DNA of 64,000 nt from Psychrobacter maritimus (GCF_904846345.1 NZ_CAJHAJ010000001.1:310001-374000), one strand, 5' to 3'. Shown: positions 12,085 to 21,623, counted from the stretch's first letter. Made by a program: numbers and translations. Notes: a model not told the origin generated them from the letters alone.

Positions 12085-12453
12085 TTAAAAATCTTTTTCA
12101 TCAGGATTTAGCACGCGTGTTTGAGCATTATCAATGTTTGCATAACGGTTTAAGTCATTGATACCTGCACTTTTAGCCGCATTACCAACCATCGTATGCT
12201 CATTGATACCTTCGTCAAAGGCACTGCCCTCTTGGTCACGGCGATCTGGCTGACGTGCAGGATTGTCATTATCGTTGACGTGTTCTGAATTAATCACGCC
12301 TTCTTTAAAGGTATCTGTCCCTTTATTTTCAGTAATGCTATTGTCAATTTCAGTATGAGCATCAGCTGTATTAGTAGTATTAACATCAGCATCGTCTAGA
12401 CGCGTCTTGGTTAAAGCGGGATCTTTGGTTTGCGTATTTTCATTTTGCATCAT
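12085..12453 (-). CDS. Small acidic disordered protein (cluster member 2)
   Basis: 122 residues beginning MMQNENTQTK. The ATG at 12453 has AAGGA eight bases upstream, unlike the ten-codon-longer alternative. Asp, Asn and Thr dominate and there is no Cys or Trp. The C-terminal half (GSAFDEGINEHTMVGNAAKS, then NRYANIDNAQTRV) looks more ordered than the N-terminal half. No signal peptide or membrane segment. It lies between two similar genes on the same strand with spacers of about 120-130 bp. Function unknown. Confidence 0.65.
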   Translation of the reverse strand: MMQNENTQTKDPALTKTRLDDADVNTTNTADAHTEIDNSITENKGTDTFKEGVINSEHVNDNDNPARQPDRRDQEGSAFDEGINEHTMVGNAAKSAGINDLNRYANIDNAQTRVLNPDEKDF

Positions 12454-12576
12454 GGCATCCTTATCATGTGTAATTATTATCATGTTCTGATCATATTGGA
12501 TTATTGCGGTTATCGTTATTATTATTGGTCACTGAATTTCTAATATTGCTTACTTATTTATAAATTAAACAACGGC

Positions 12577-12834
12577 TTAACGCGATTCATTACCTTTTTG
12601 CGATAAATCATAAGCGTTTAAATCCGCGACATTTTTGCCGCCTGCTGGTAAGTCCTCTTCTTTACGAGGGTCGGAATATATCTCGTCCGTTTCCTGTGAT
12701 TCCTGCTGTGGTCCATCGATATTAGGCTCATGTTTACGCCCTTCATAACTGTCTTGGGCATTGTCTGGATGTAAGGCTGCTGGATCACGAACGGGTACCG
12801 CTTCTTCATGGTTTAGATGGGTATTAGTTGGCAT
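12577..12834 (-). CDS. Small acidic disordered protein (cluster member 3)
   Basis: 85 residues, MPTNTHLNHEEAV..., with GAGGG nine bases upstream of the ATG. It is strongly hydrophilic, with Asp/Glu, Pro, Asn and Gln, without Cys or Trp. PDNAQDSYEGRKHEPNIDGP and YSDPRKEEDLPAGGKN are its most distinctive stretches. No family was recognised. Same strand and style as its neighbours. Confidence 0.65.
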   Translation of the reverse strand: MPTNTHLNHEEAVPVRDPAALHPDNAQDSYEGRKHEPNIDGPQQESQETDEIYSDPRKEEDLPAGGKNVADLNAYDLSQKGNESR

Positions 12835-12963
12835 GGCGCGTCCCTCGCATTTATGGTTTAGAGCATTATTTAATTTTTATGCAGTAATAAATATGCTCAT
12901 TGCTACTAATTTCTTTGTGGTACTGGTTGCTTTTTAGATAAATTAAAATTAGTTAAATTAAAA

Positions 12964-13134
12964 TCACTTATCAGTACGCAAATCATCATCAATAAAAAAA
13001 GTCTGTTCTTCTTTACTCAATTCTTCCGGCACATCGACTTCTTTATTGTCGGCTAGGTTTTTTTCGATTCGCTGACTATCAGCTTGCTCTGCTGCTTTTT
13101 TAATATCTGAGGTATCGTTCTTGGCATTGCTCAT
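12964..13134 (-). CDS. Very small acidic protein (cluster member 4)
   Basis: A 56-residue frame, MSNAKNDTSDIKKAAEQADS followed by an acidic C-terminal half ending FIDDDLRTDK. AGGA lies about ten bases before the ATG. Like the next three genes it is charged, has no Cys or Trp, and is predicted soluble. The first half (IKKAAEQADSQRIEKNL) could form an amphipathic helix. It is the promoter-proximal gene of the four. Unknown function; the evidence is a start signal, composition and position, so it is less sure than longer genes. Confidence 0.55.
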   Translation of the reverse strand: MSNAKNDTSDIKKAAEQADSQRIEKNLADNKEVDVPEELSKEEQTFFIDDDLRTDK

Positions 13135-13479
13135 GATTCATTCCTATTTTTTATAATTGAGGTATCAGTAATAAAGCCTGTATCAATTATAGGAAGAATT
13201 CTCAATCGCTAACCAGTGCACTGCGGTATCAATGTGTGAATAAATGTGAGGTTACCAGACAGTTTGTAACGCATGTTTCATCTTTATACTTATCATCATT
13301 CTCAATAGAGATTATTAAGACAAAAAAGCCAAGCGTAGATTAAATCTATGCTTGGCTTTGATTTAGAATAGTTTAAGTAAGAATGTTAAAGGTCAATACT
13401 ATCTAGGTTCACCCAAGATAGCAGTAAGCAACGCTAATAAAAGCAGATTAACTAAAAACTGACTATTAAAGCCATTTCG
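13135..13479. other. Spacer after ppk
   Basis: 345 bp containing the ppk terminator (13322-13361). The left part is the likely promoter region of the acidic protein cluster. Nothing else was recognised. Confidence 0.5.
13322..13361 (-). terminator. Rho-independent terminator of ppk
   Basis: On the minus strand AGCCAAGCATAGAT pairs with ATCTACGCTTGGCT and is followed by six T, about 120 bp past the ppk stop. Confidence 0.8.
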
Positions 13480-15759
13480 CTAAACTGACTCGCCAACGCG
13501 GTTGATGACTTTTAACAAATAATCTTGCGCGATATGCGGCAGCTCACCTGCAGCAGGTTCAATTTGATGCCAAACGCCATTACCGTCAAGTGTCCACGCT
13601 TGCACATTGTCTTTGAGGTAATTTAATAACCCATCTTCATAAATCTGTTTAAAGAGCTTTTTATCTTCAATGGGAAATGCCACCTCGACGCGATGGAACA
13701 AGTTGCGATCCATCCAATCGGCACTGCCGCAATATAAGCGCTCATCCCCATCGTTATGGAAATAATAAATACGCGTATGCTCCAAAAAACGCCCGATAAC
13801 AGAACGCACAGTGATATTTTCAGACAACCCTTTTACTTGCGGGCGCAGGCAACACATTGAGCGCAAAATTAGCTCAATCTTAACCCCTGCTTGTGACGCA
13901 TCATATAATTTATCAATCAGGCGACGTTCGGTCAGCGCATTAACCTTGACCATGATATGAGCGCGCTTGCCTGCTTTCGCATGGGCAATCTCATCATCGA
14001 TAAAGCTCATTAGCTTTTCATGCAAGGTAAACGGCGCATGCAGGAGCTTTTTCAAATTGGCAGGTTTGCCCATCCCCGTCAGCTCTTGGAAAATTTTATG
14101 CACATCTTCTGAGATATCGGGGTCGGCACTAAATAAACCATAATCGGTATAAACTTTGGCATTGGCAGCGTGATAGTTACCAGTGCCTAGATGCACATAA
14201 CGACGGATTTTATCGTCTTCACGGCGAATGATAAGCATCAGTTTGGCATGGGTTTTGTAGCCAACAATACCGTAAACCACCACCGCGCCAGCTTCTTGCA
14301 AATAATTGGCAACCGCGATATTAGACGCTTCATCAAAGCGGGCGCGTAATTCAATAACCGCCGTGACTTCTTTACCATGACGCGCTGCTGCCGCTAGGGC
14401 TTTGACGATTTCTGAATTGGTACCTGAACGATATAGCGTTTGCTTAATGGCCAATACTTTTGGGTCACTTGCCGCTTGCCATAATAGATTGATAATCGGT
14501 GAAAAGGCATGAAACGGATGATGAACCAAGACATCGCCTTTACGCATCGCCGCAAACATGCTGGTCGCTTTATCGAGCTTATCGACTTCACGGCGAAATG
14601 GTTTTGGTACGACATAAGTAAACGGCTGATAACGCAGTGCTGGAATATTAAAATCAAACAGCAAGCGCGTTAAGTTCACCGGTCCATTAACGCGGTATAA
14701 TTGATTGTCATGCAGCTCAAACTCATTGAGCAAATAATCACTAATGGGCGTCGGACAGTCGGTGGTGACCTCTAAACGTACCTTGTCGCCAAAGCGGCGG
14801 TTTTCAAGCTCGCCTTCTAATGCCTTGGCAATATCATCGACATCGTCTGCCAAGTCTAAATCTGCATTGCGTGTCAATCTAAACTGATGGCAACCCGTGA
14901 CATTCATCCCAGGGAATAGCTCACCAATATGTTCATGAATCACGGCTGATAGCATCACATGGTGCTCTTTACCACCTGTCAGCTCATCAGGCAGACGAAT
15001 CACGCGCGGCAAACTGCGCGGTGCTGGTACAATCGCCAAATTGATATCACGACCAAAGGCATCTTTGCCTTCCAAGGTAGCGATAAAGTTTAAGCTTTTA
15101 TTCACTAAACGTGGAAATGGATGCGCTGGATCAATACTGATAGGTGTTAATACCGGTGATACTTGCTCGGTGAAATAGCGCTTCATCCACGCCGATTGCT
15201 CGCTATTTAGCTCATCACGTTTTAAGTAGCGAATATCTTCTTTGGCAAGTGCGGGCAGGATATCTTCATTTAAAATACGGTATTGCTCAGCGATGGCAGC
15301 ATGAGTGATAACGGATATCTCTTCTAATACTTCGCTTGGGCGCATACCGTGGACACTGGTCGATACATCACCCAGATTAAGCTTTTGCATGATGCCGGCG
15401 ACGCGAATCTCAAAGAACTCATCGATGTTAGATGAAAAAATAATTAAGAAAAATAACCGCTCTAATAAAGGATGACGCGGACTGGCTGCCTGCGCTAATA
15501 CCCGCAAATGAAACTGTAATAATGACAGGTCGCGATTGATATAGCTGCTCGGCGAATAGCTGCCATCTTCTGAACGTTGCCAATCAATGTCAGTCAGGTT
15601 CTCAGTTAAGACCTCAGTTAAACTGTTAGTCGCACTATCGGTTAAACCATCAATCGAATTGTTACTCACTTCAATAAGGCTTGTGCTTACTTCATTGTCA
15701 GTTTTTATACTCATATCAATACTGTCATTAACTTCATGCTTATTATCTATCTCTGCCAT
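13480..15759 (-). CDS. ppk1: Polyphosphate kinase PPK1
   Basis: Reversibly polymerises the gamma-phosphate of ATP into polyphosphate. 759 residues. From residue ~72 the family pattern is clear: [64 protein letters not shown], and the phosphohistidine segment HLGTGNYH (first His is residue 523), then the C-terminal phospholipase-D-like domain with [16 protein letters not shown]. The first ~70 residues form an acidic Ser/Asn/Thr-rich tail absent from typical PPK1. No alternative start with a ribosome site was seen nearer the conserved core. It is followed by its own terminator. Confidence 0.97.
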   Translation of the reverse strand: MAEIDNKHEVNDSIDMSIKTDNEVSTSLIEVSNNSIDGLTDSATNSLTEVLTENLTDIDWQRSEDGSYSPSSYINRDLSLLQFHLRVLAQAASPRHPLLERLFFLIIFSSNIDEFFEIRVAGIMQKLNLGDVSTSVHGMRPSEVLEEISVITHAAIAEQYRILNEDILPALAKEDIRYLKRDELNSEQSAWMKRYFTEQVSPVLTPISIDPAHPFPRLVNKSLNFIATLEGKDAFGRDINLAIVPAPRSLPRVIRLPDELTGGKEHHVMLSAVIHEHIGELFPGMNVTGCHQFRLTRNADLDLADDVDDIAKALEGELENRRFGDKVRLEVTTDCPTPISDYLLNEFELHDNQLYRVNGPVNLTRLLFDFNIPALRYQPFTYVVPKPFRREVDKLDKATSMFAAMRKGDVLVHHPFHAFSPIINLLWQAASDPKVLAIKQTLYRSGTNSEIVKALAAAARHGKEVTAVIELRARFDEASNIAVANYLQEAGAVVVYGIVGYKTHAKLMLIIRREDDKIRRYVHLGTGNYHAANAKVYTDYGLFSADPDISEDVHKIFQELTGMGKPANLKKLLHAPFTLHEKLMSFIDDEIAHAKAGKRAHIMVKVNALTERRLIDKLYDASQAGVKIELILRSMCCLRPQVKGLSENITVRSVIGRFLEHTRIYYFHNDGDERLYCGSADWMDRNLFHRVEVAFPIEDKKLFKQIYEDGLLNYLKDNVQAWTLDGNGVWHQIEPAAGELPHIAQDYLLKVINRVGESV

Positions 15760-15929
15760 CTTCCCACTCCTTTAGCGTTATCGATACGCCATCATCTTTT
15801 GTTTTTATACTCAAACACGGTTCAGAAGTTTTTATACTAATTTTTTTAAAGAGGCTAATTCTATATCTTATAACATAGCACAATTAGGCTTACCGCCATT
15901 TGAAATCACTAACAGTTTAAGCGAGCAAT

Positions 15930-16616
15930 TTAAGCCGATTGTGGCAAGACGGCATTTTTCATCCGTTTTTTAATGATGCGTTGTTTGTTACGCAAGCGTT
16001 TGTCGCTTTGATGACTTTCATAGTATTTCGGATTGGTCAGCATGGCGATGAGTAAAGCAGATTCGTCACGGTTTAGGTTGGCAGCTGATTTATCAAAATA
16101 ATGATGGGCGGCGGCATCGATACCATAAATGCCATTGCCAAACTCCGCCACATTGAGATAAGCGGTCAAAATGCGCTGCTTATCCCACAAAGTTTCTATC
16201 ATTACAGTGATAATCGCTTCCTCAGCTTTACGGCTATAAGAGCGATGCGAGGTGAGAAATAGGTTTTTAGCCAATTGCTGGGTGATCGTTGAGCCGCCCG
16301 CTGACATTTTGCCAGTTTCTTCGTTCTTTTTCTGTGCCGCCTTAATGCCTTTCATATCAAAGCCATTATGCTGGCTAAACGTCGAATCCTCACTGACAAT
16401 CGCCGCTTGTTTGGCAGATTTGGCAATGGCGTCATACTCAGCCCACGTCTGGGTGACCGTGCCGCCCGTTAAACGATGGGTCAGCATAAACATACTGTTA
16501 TTAATCGGCTGAGTTTTCCAAATCAACAGTAACCCTGCGACCAATATATGGAATGCCACGACCAACAACATGAATGCCAATAATAAACGTTTGATAAATT
16601 TGCCAAAACTTGTCAT
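15930..16616 (-). CDS. mtgA: Monofunctional biosynthetic peptidoglycan transglycosylase MtgA
   Basis: Polymerises lipid II glycan strands at the outer face of the inner membrane. The 228 residues contain one N-terminal anchor (about residues 10-32) and a glycosyltransferase-51 domain: EDSTFSQHNGFD with catalytic Glu76, GGSTITQQLAKNLFL, RKAEEAI and the EFGNGIYGIDAAA block. There is no transpeptidase domain, hence monofunctional. The length is normal. It stands alone between ppk and a divergent gene. Confidence 0.95.
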   Translation of the reverse strand: MTSFGKFIKRLLLAFMLLVVAFHILVAGLLLIWKTQPINNSMFMLTHRLTGGTVTQTWAEYDAIAKSAKQAAIVSEDSTFSQHNGFDMKGIKAAQKKNEETGKMSAGGSTITQQLAKNLFLTSHRSYSRKAEEAIITVMIETLWDKQRILTAYLNVAEFGNGIYGIDAAAHHYFDKSAANLNRDESALLIAMLTNPKYYESHQSDKRLRNKQRIIKKRMKNAVLPQSA

Positions 16617-16950
16617 GCGTGCGATATCCGAGTGGTGAAAAAATAGTCATATAAAAAGCGGCCATCTATAAATGGCGCGCTATAAACGGCAAGCGATCAA
16701 TAAGATGCTAATAATGCGCAATGATAAATAGCAGGTCATCTTACCTAATCTCACAATCGCTGTCATTATTTACCCCATTTCTTTATCATGTAAATAGTGT
16801 TAAATGACATGAATGACTTTGCTTAAATTACGGAAGATAAATACTTAGCATTAGACATTATTAGCGCTAGACATTATAAACAGACGTTAGAAGCAAATAT
16901 CTCAAAAGGTAGCAACTATCAAAAATAGAAATCAGTATAAGAGTAAAAAT
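16617..16950. other. Spacer between divergent mtgA and glutaredoxin-like gene
   Basis: 334 bp. It contains two short degenerate tandem duplications (14-bp units at 16666-16693 and 16-bp units at 16845-16876). Promoters for both genes must lie here, but none was confidently identified. Confidence 0.5.
16845..16876. repeat. 16-bp tandem duplication
   Basis: TTAGCATTAGACATTA is followed directly by TTAGCGCTAGACATTA (14 of 16 identical). Confidence 0.6.
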
Positions 16951-17280
16951 ATGGATAATGATAATGGCAATTGTAATACGATACCAACACTACGGGCACA
17001 TATGATTGCCGCCAACCCCAATCTTGGTACGGACGAAAATCAGGATAAATGGTGGCTACTCGGCACATCTGGCTGCCATCTTTGTGACGTCGCAGAACAG
17101 TTGCTCACCCAGTTTCAAGCGGTGCAGCCGATAAGCTATCAGCATGTCGATATTGCCGATTTTGATGAGGCGCTTATGATGGAGTTTGCTACCACCATTC
17201 CTGTGATATTAACGCCATCAAAACGCTTGAATTATCCGTTTTCAGTGTTGGATTTGCAGCAATTATTAGTAGCGTCATAA
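16951..17280 (+). CDS. Glutaredoxin-like thiol protein
   Basis: A 109-residue soluble protein with a thioredoxin-like fold of the short glutaredoxin-like (DUF836) type. WWLLGTSGCHLCDVAEQLL carries the redox pair Cys42/Cys45, followed by YQHVDIAD, the cis-proline block TTIPVIL and a C-terminal helix. The N-terminal 30 residues are a variable tail. It lies 66 bp before the flavin 2-hydroxyacid dehydrogenase gene on the same strand. The specific partner is unknown. Confidence 0.8.
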   Translation: MDNDNGNCNTIPTLRAHMIAANPNLGTDENQDKWWLLGTSGCHLCDVAEQLLTQFQAVQPISYQHVDIADFDEALMMEFATTIPVILTPSKRLNYPFSVLDLQQLLVAS

Positions 17281-17346
17281 AGCAGTCTTTATAAAACAAC
17301 CAGCATAAGAGCGCTATTATAAAACAATCATAATAATGAGAAACCT

Positions 17347-18534
17347 ATGAAAGATTTAAAAAAAATAACGGAAATTGAGGACTTGCGCCGTGTTGCCGAG
17401 CGTAAAGTACCACGCATGTTTTATGATTACGTCGATTCGGGCTCATGGACTGAGACCACTTATCGCCATAATGAAACCGACTTTGACCGTATTAAATTGC
17501 GCCAAAGGGTTCTGGTCAATATGGAAGGGCGCTCGCTTGCCACTGATATGTTGGGCTCAAAAGTCAAAATGCCCGTTGCTATCGCACCAACTGGCTTTAC
17601 CGGTATGATGTGGGCGGATGGTGAGATTCACGCCGCACGGGCAGCGGAGAAATTTGGCGTGCCCTTCTCGCTTTCGACTATGAGTATCTGCTCTATCGAA
17701 GATGTCGCAGAAAATACCAGTGCGCCGTTTTGGTTTCAGCTATATGTGATGCGCGACCAAGAGTTTATGGCAAACCTGATTCGCCGTGCTAAGGCGGCCA
17801 ATTGTTCTGCGCTTATCTTAACCGCGGATTTACAAGTGCTCGGACAGCGCCATAAAGATATCAAAAACGGTCTATCCGCGCCGCCAAAGCCTACCCTTGG
17901 CAATATATTAAACCTCATGACCAAGCCGCAATGGTGCATGAATATGCTCGGCACCAAACGGCATAGCTTTGGCAATATCGTCGGTCATGCCAAAAACGTC
18001 GAGGATATCTCATCGCTCTCAGCATGGACGGCTGAACAGTTTGACCCGGCGCTGAGCTGGGATGATGTCGCGCGCATTAAAGATATGTGGGGCGGCAAGC
18101 TCATTATTAAAGGTATCATGGAACCTGAAGACGCCATCTTGGCTGCTCGTAGCGGTGCCGATGCATTAGTCGTCTCAAACCATGGCGGCCGTCAGCTCGA
18201 TGGGGCGCTGTCCTCCATTGCCGCGCTCGCTGATATCGTGCAAGCGGTACGAGCGGATAACAGCAATATTGAGATTTGGCTCGATAGTGGCATTCGCTCC
18301 GGTCAAGATGTGCTCAAAGCGTTGGCTGTAGGTGCTAATGGCACAATGATTGGTCGCGCGTTTTTGTATGGGCTTGGCGCTTATGGTGAAGATGGCGTGC
18401 GCCGTGCGCTAGAGCTTATTTATAACGAGTGTGATATCAGCATGGCGTTTTGCGGTCACACCGATATCAATCAAGTGACGGATGACATTTTGGTCAAAGG
18501 CACTTATGAGAATCTTAAAATCAATGCTTATTAA
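17347..18534 (+). CDS. lldD: FMN-dependent L-lactate dehydrogenase / 2-hydroxyacid oxidase family
   Basis: A 395-residue TIM-barrel flavoenzyme that oxidises an L-2-hydroxyacid, most likely L-lactate to pyruvate, feeding the respiratory chain. Family marks are FYDYVDSGSW near the N-terminus, PVAIAPTGFTGM, PFSLSTMS, FQLYVMRD, KGIMEPEDA, the catalytic-base motif SNHGGRQLDGA (His279), and the phosphate-binding DSGIRSGQDVLKA / GRAFLYGLGAYG. The length fits lactate dehydrogenase LldD rather than the shorter glycolate oxidases. Glycolate or mandelate cannot be excluded. No lactate permease or lldR is adjacent. Confidence 0.85.
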   Translation: MKDLKKITEIEDLRRVAERKVPRMFYDYVDSGSWTETTYRHNETDFDRIKLRQRVLVNMEGRSLATDMLGSKVKMPVAIAPTGFTGMMWADGEIHAARAAEKFGVPFSLSTMSICSIEDVAENTSAPFWFQLYVMRDQEFMANLIRRAKAANCSALILTADLQVLGQRHKDIKNGLSAPPKPTLGNILNLMTKPQWCMNMLGTKRHSFGNIVGHAKNVEDISSLSAWTAEQFDPALSWDDVARIKDMWGGKLIIKGIMEPEDAILAARSGADALVVSNHGGRQLDGALSSIAALADIVQAVRADNSNIEIWLDSGIRSGQDVLKALAVGANGTMIGRAFLYGLGAYGEDGVRRALELIYNECDISMAFCGHTDINQVTDDILVKGTYENLKINAY

Positions 18535-18610
18535 AAAGCCAAACGTTATTAAAAACCAGACCTTATTGAAAACCGCTTCTTATTAAAAAGGCAGCCCTTA
18601 TTAAATATTC
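18528..18610. repeat. Degenerate 17-18 bp tandem repeat after lldD
   Basis: Four and a half units begin TTATTAAAAA or a one-base variant, at 18528, 18546, 18563, 18580 and 18598. The first unit overlaps the last codons of lldD. The second half of each unit diverges. Confidence 0.7.
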
Positions 18611-18688
18611 ATAACCCACTTATGGGTGACACGCCCTAACCCTAGCCTTTATACTCTCCTCATCACTTTCTATTGATAGTTTGCGTTT

Positions 18689-19687
18689 ATGACCATTCAA
18701 CAATTATTAAAAACCGCGCCCGTCACCACTTTGCTATTAGTCAGCTTTATCGGGCTATTTATCATGCAGGTGCTGACTGGGGTCGATGCCAATAATCCAT
18801 CGACTGAAGCATTGCTAAAATGGGGTGCCAATGCCTTGCCTTATACCATGGACAGTGAACCATGGCGCTTGGCAAGTAGTGCGTTTTTGCATATTGGTCT
18901 GATGCATTTATTGTTTAATGGTTTTGCCATGTATTTCTTTGGGCAAATCGCCGAGCCGATGTTTGGCTCAGCAAAGTTTTTGGCGTTATTTTTACTGGCG
19001 GCAATCGGTGGCAACCTACTGAACAACCATATTACGTGGCAAGACATCTTAGATGGCACTGGACAACCGGGCATATCGGCGGGCGCGTCTGGCGGTATCA
19101 TGGGTATCGGTGCCGCGCTATTGATAGCCGCACTGTTTAAAATATCAGTCAATGGCATGGTGTTAAATCTTAAGAGCCTAATCATTATTATGGGCATCAA
19201 TTTGGTATATGGCTTTGCCGTACCGGGGATTGATAATGCCGGTCATATTGGTGGCGCGGTCACGGGATTGGTGATTGCATTGGCGTTTGCCATTGCCTAC
19301 CGTCAGCGGTTGGCTGCTACGCTACAGCATGTACCTAGCGCACCTCAAGACATTTATCAAACGACGTATATCAATTCTCCCGTAAGTAGCGATACTGACT
19401 TTTCCACCCCTACTTCTACCCTCGCTCCTCGCTTTGATAATGAGGGTAATTTTGATAATAACAGCAGTTTTAATCACGACTCTGCTGTAAACTTACCTAT
19501 AAATGTGAATGCTAATCACGCAAGCCTTAATCACAGCCAACTTAACGAACAACAAACAGCGACCAAATCGACGCTTATTTGGCAATTGCTACCGTGGCTG
19601 GTCATGCTGCTGATCAGTATCGGCTTTATATGGTGGTGGCAAGATATTCATCAGCAAATATTACAAGTGCTAGCAGCCATTGAGTAA
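18689..19687 (+). CDS. Rhomboid family intramembrane serine protease
   Basis: A 332-residue inner-membrane protein. The rhomboid core spans residues ~10-210: WRLASSAFLHIGLMHLLFNG (the L1 loop / HxxxMHxxxN-like segment), the nucleophile Ser134 in GASGGIMG and the partner His186 in DNAGHIGGAVTG. A hydrophilic, Asn/Ser-rich linker (~215-300) follows, then one more membrane helix (IWQLLPWLVMLLISIGFIW). The linker and extra helix are beyond the minimal six-helix rhomboid. Substrate unknown. Confidence 0.9.
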   Translation: MTIQQLLKTAPVTTLLLVSFIGLFIMQVLTGVDANNPSTEALLKWGANALPYTMDSEPWRLASSAFLHIGLMHLLFNGFAMYFFGQIAEPMFGSAKFLALFLLAAIGGNLLNNHITWQDILDGTGQPGISAGASGGIMGIGAALLIAALFKISVNGMVLNLKSLIIIMGINLVYGFAVPGIDNAGHIGGAVTGLVIALAFAIAYRQRLAATLQHVPSAPQDIYQTTYINSPVSSDTDFSTPTSTLAPRFDNEGNFDNNSSFNHDSAVNLPINVNANHASLNHSQLNEQQTATKSTLIWQLLPWLVMLLISIGFIWWWQDIHQQILQVLAAIE

Positions 19688-19763
19688 AATGCCAGACTTA
19701 TTTATTATTCTATTTATCGACTCTGTTTTTACCATTTATCCCACCCACTTATGAGAGCAAACC

Positions 19764-20576
19764 ATGTTTAAATCATCAGCGCTATCGAAACCGTTGACGC
19801 GCACTGTCCTTAGCGCATTGACCGCCACTGCCCTATTTAGTGTCGCCAGCATCTCTAATGCCGCACTGTTTAAAAACAACTTACCGACTGATAAAGATGC
19901 CATTTTAAGCGTCGGCGTCAACGTCATGGCGGTCAAGTCGGCTTATGATTTGGAAGACAGCACCGACATAAAAGTATTGCCGGGTGTGTTTTATGATAAC
20001 AACAGAATCTATGCACGCGGTGCGCAAGCGGGTGCTTATATCATCAATGATGGCACCAATCAGCTAGCCGCTTATGCTCAGCTCGATGGCAGTGAATTCG
20101 ATCCTGATGATGCGACTGGCGCGCTGCAAGGGCTGGATAAACGTAAGGCTTCAGCCGCTGCCGGTCTATCGTATCTACGTCGTACGCCTGTTGGCGGTTT
20201 CCGCCTGCAAGTCGCGACTGACGTTTTAGATAATAGTGGCGGCAATACGGCGCGCTTGACTTACCTTGCTAAAATCACTAAAGATAAGCTGACGGTCTAT
20301 CCAAGCATTGGCTTTGAGTATCATGATGCTGACTACAATAACTATTATTATGGCGTTAGTGCGCAAGAGTCAGCGAAGACAGGCGTCACTGCTTATGAGT
20401 CAAATAATAGCTTAAACCCTTATATCAATATTAGCGCTAATTATGATTTTAATGAGCGCTGGGCAGGATTTGCCAATCAAAGCTTAAGCTATCTGCCAAA
20501 TGAGCAATACGATAGCCCGATGGTTGACTCGCGTACGGATGCAACAACGACGCTAGGACTTTTGTATAAGTTTTAG
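19764..20576 (+). CDS. MipA/OmpV family outer membrane protein
   Basis: 270 residues with a signal peptide ending SISNA-ALF, then an outer-membrane beta-barrel of the MltA-interacting protein/OmpV family: VGVNVMAVKSAYDL, KVLPGVFYDNNRIYARG, AAGLSYLRRTPVGGF, a YYYGVSAQES segment, and a C-terminal ...TLGLLYKF. MipA proteins are thought to scaffold peptidoglycan enzymes or act in surface adaptation. GAGAG precedes the ATG. A terminator follows, so this is a single-gene unit. Confidence 0.82.
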   Translation: MFKSSALSKPLTRTVLSALTATALFSVASISNAALFKNNLPTDKDAILSVGVNVMAVKSAYDLEDSTDIKVLPGVFYDNNRIYARGAQAGAYIINDGTNQLAAYAQLDGSEFDPDDATGALQGLDKRKASAAAGLSYLRRTPVGGFRLQVATDVLDNSGGNTARLTYLAKITKDKLTVYPSIGFEYHDADYNNYYYGVSAQESAKTGVTAYESNNSLNPYINISANYDFNERWAGFANQSLSYLPNEQYDSPMVDSRTDATTTLGLLYKF

Positions 20577-20596
20577 CATTTTGAAAGTGTGATAAG

Positions 20597-20625
20597 AAAA
20601 GCCGAGCATTTTGCTTGGCTTTTTT
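20597..20625 (+). terminator. Rho-independent terminator of the MipA/OmpV gene
   Basis: AAAAGCCGAGCA pairs with TGCTTGGCTTTT (one G-U) and runs into a T tract. Confidence 0.8.
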
Positions 20626-20705
20626 ATTGTGTTAATTCGTTGATATGAGACACTAGCCTATCATATAAATTCCAGATTTGATTTTATATACAGGATTGCA
20701 CCATT

Positions 20706-21551
20706 ATGTTCCACGCTACTCTCTGGGTGATTGGAGCACTCACCTCATTTTGTTTAATGGCCATTGGTGCTCGTGAGCTAAATAGTCAAATTGGTATTTT
20801 TCAGATTTTATTCTTCCGAAGTATCGTAGGCTTGCTAGTATTATTGCCAATAATGTTTTTATCAAAAAAGAGCAACTTTTTATTACCCAAGCGTATTAAA
20901 TTACACTTAGTGAGAAATTTATTTCATTTCGCGGGACAATATGGCTGGTTCTTAGGCATAGGACTACTTCCATTAGCCACTGTTTTTGCTATTGAATTTA
21001 CCGTGCCCCTTTGGACGATAATCATCTCGTATTTCTTCTTAAAAGAGTCTATAACTGTAAGAAAGGTTATTGCCGTATTACTAGGCATTCTAGGCGTAAT
21101 AGTCATCGTACAGCCAAGCTTAGAGGTAGCCCGTTATGGGTCATTAATGGTTTTGGGTGCGGCTATTTGCTATGCCTTTTCCCATGTGGCCACAAAATCG
21201 TTATCCAATACTGAAAACCCAATCAGCATCACTTTTATGATGTGTTTAATACAAGCCCCTCTGGGACTACTTTTATTTATAAAAGGGTGGACAACGCCAG
21301 CAGGTATTCAGTGGCTATGGCTCGTCATTATAGGTGTCACGGCGCTATCAGCACATTATTGTATGACTAAAGCCATGCAACATGCAGAGGTCACATTCGT
21401 GGTCACTATGGATATGTTCAGATTACCGCTCATCTCACTCATTGGCGTACTCTTATATGCTGAGCACTTTAGCGTGGCTTTGATACTTGGTATGCTGCTA
21501 ATAGTCGCTGGTAATTCGGTAAATATCTATGGTAAGGAAAATAGGCCTTGA
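20706..21551 (+). CDS. EamA/DMT superfamily transporter
   Basis: A 281-residue inner-membrane protein with about ten hydrophobic helices in two EamA repeats. The repeat-1 signature is ...FRSIVGLLVLLP and TVPLWTIIISYFFLKESI; the repeat-2 signature is ALSAHYCMTKAMQHAEV. The family contains drug/metabolite exporters; the substrate is not predictable. Its stop codon lies inside a sigma-32-like promoter serving the downstream hsp20 gene. Confidence 0.85.
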   Translation: MFHATLWVIGALTSFCLMAIGARELNSQIGIFQILFFRSIVGLLVLLPIMFLSKKSNFLLPKRIKLHLVRNLFHFAGQYGWFLGIGLLPLATVFAIEFTVPLWTIIISYFFLKESITVRKVIAVLLGILGVIVIVQPSLEVARYGSLMVLGAAICYAFSHVATKSLSNTENPISITFMMCLIQAPLGLLLFIKGWTTPAGIQWLWLVIIGVTALSAHYCMTKAMQHAEVTFVVTMDMFRLPLISLIGVLLYAEHFSVALILGMLLIVAGNSVNIYGKENRP

Positions 21552-21574
21552 AATCCTGTAGACCAGCTTCATAT
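21547..21574 (+). promoter_or_regulatory. Candidate sigma-32 heat-shock promoter of hsp20
   Basis: CTTGAAA (21547-21553) matches the sigma-32 -35 element. After exactly 13 bp comes CTTCATAT (6 of 8 to CCCCATnT). It lies 50 bp before the hsp20 start and overlaps the stop of the upstream transporter gene. The spacing equals that of the lon promoter in this window. Confidence 0.65.
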
Positions 21575-21623
21575 ATATAGTAGGCAAGATACACTGTAAA
21601 CTATCAAACATGAGGAGACTGTT

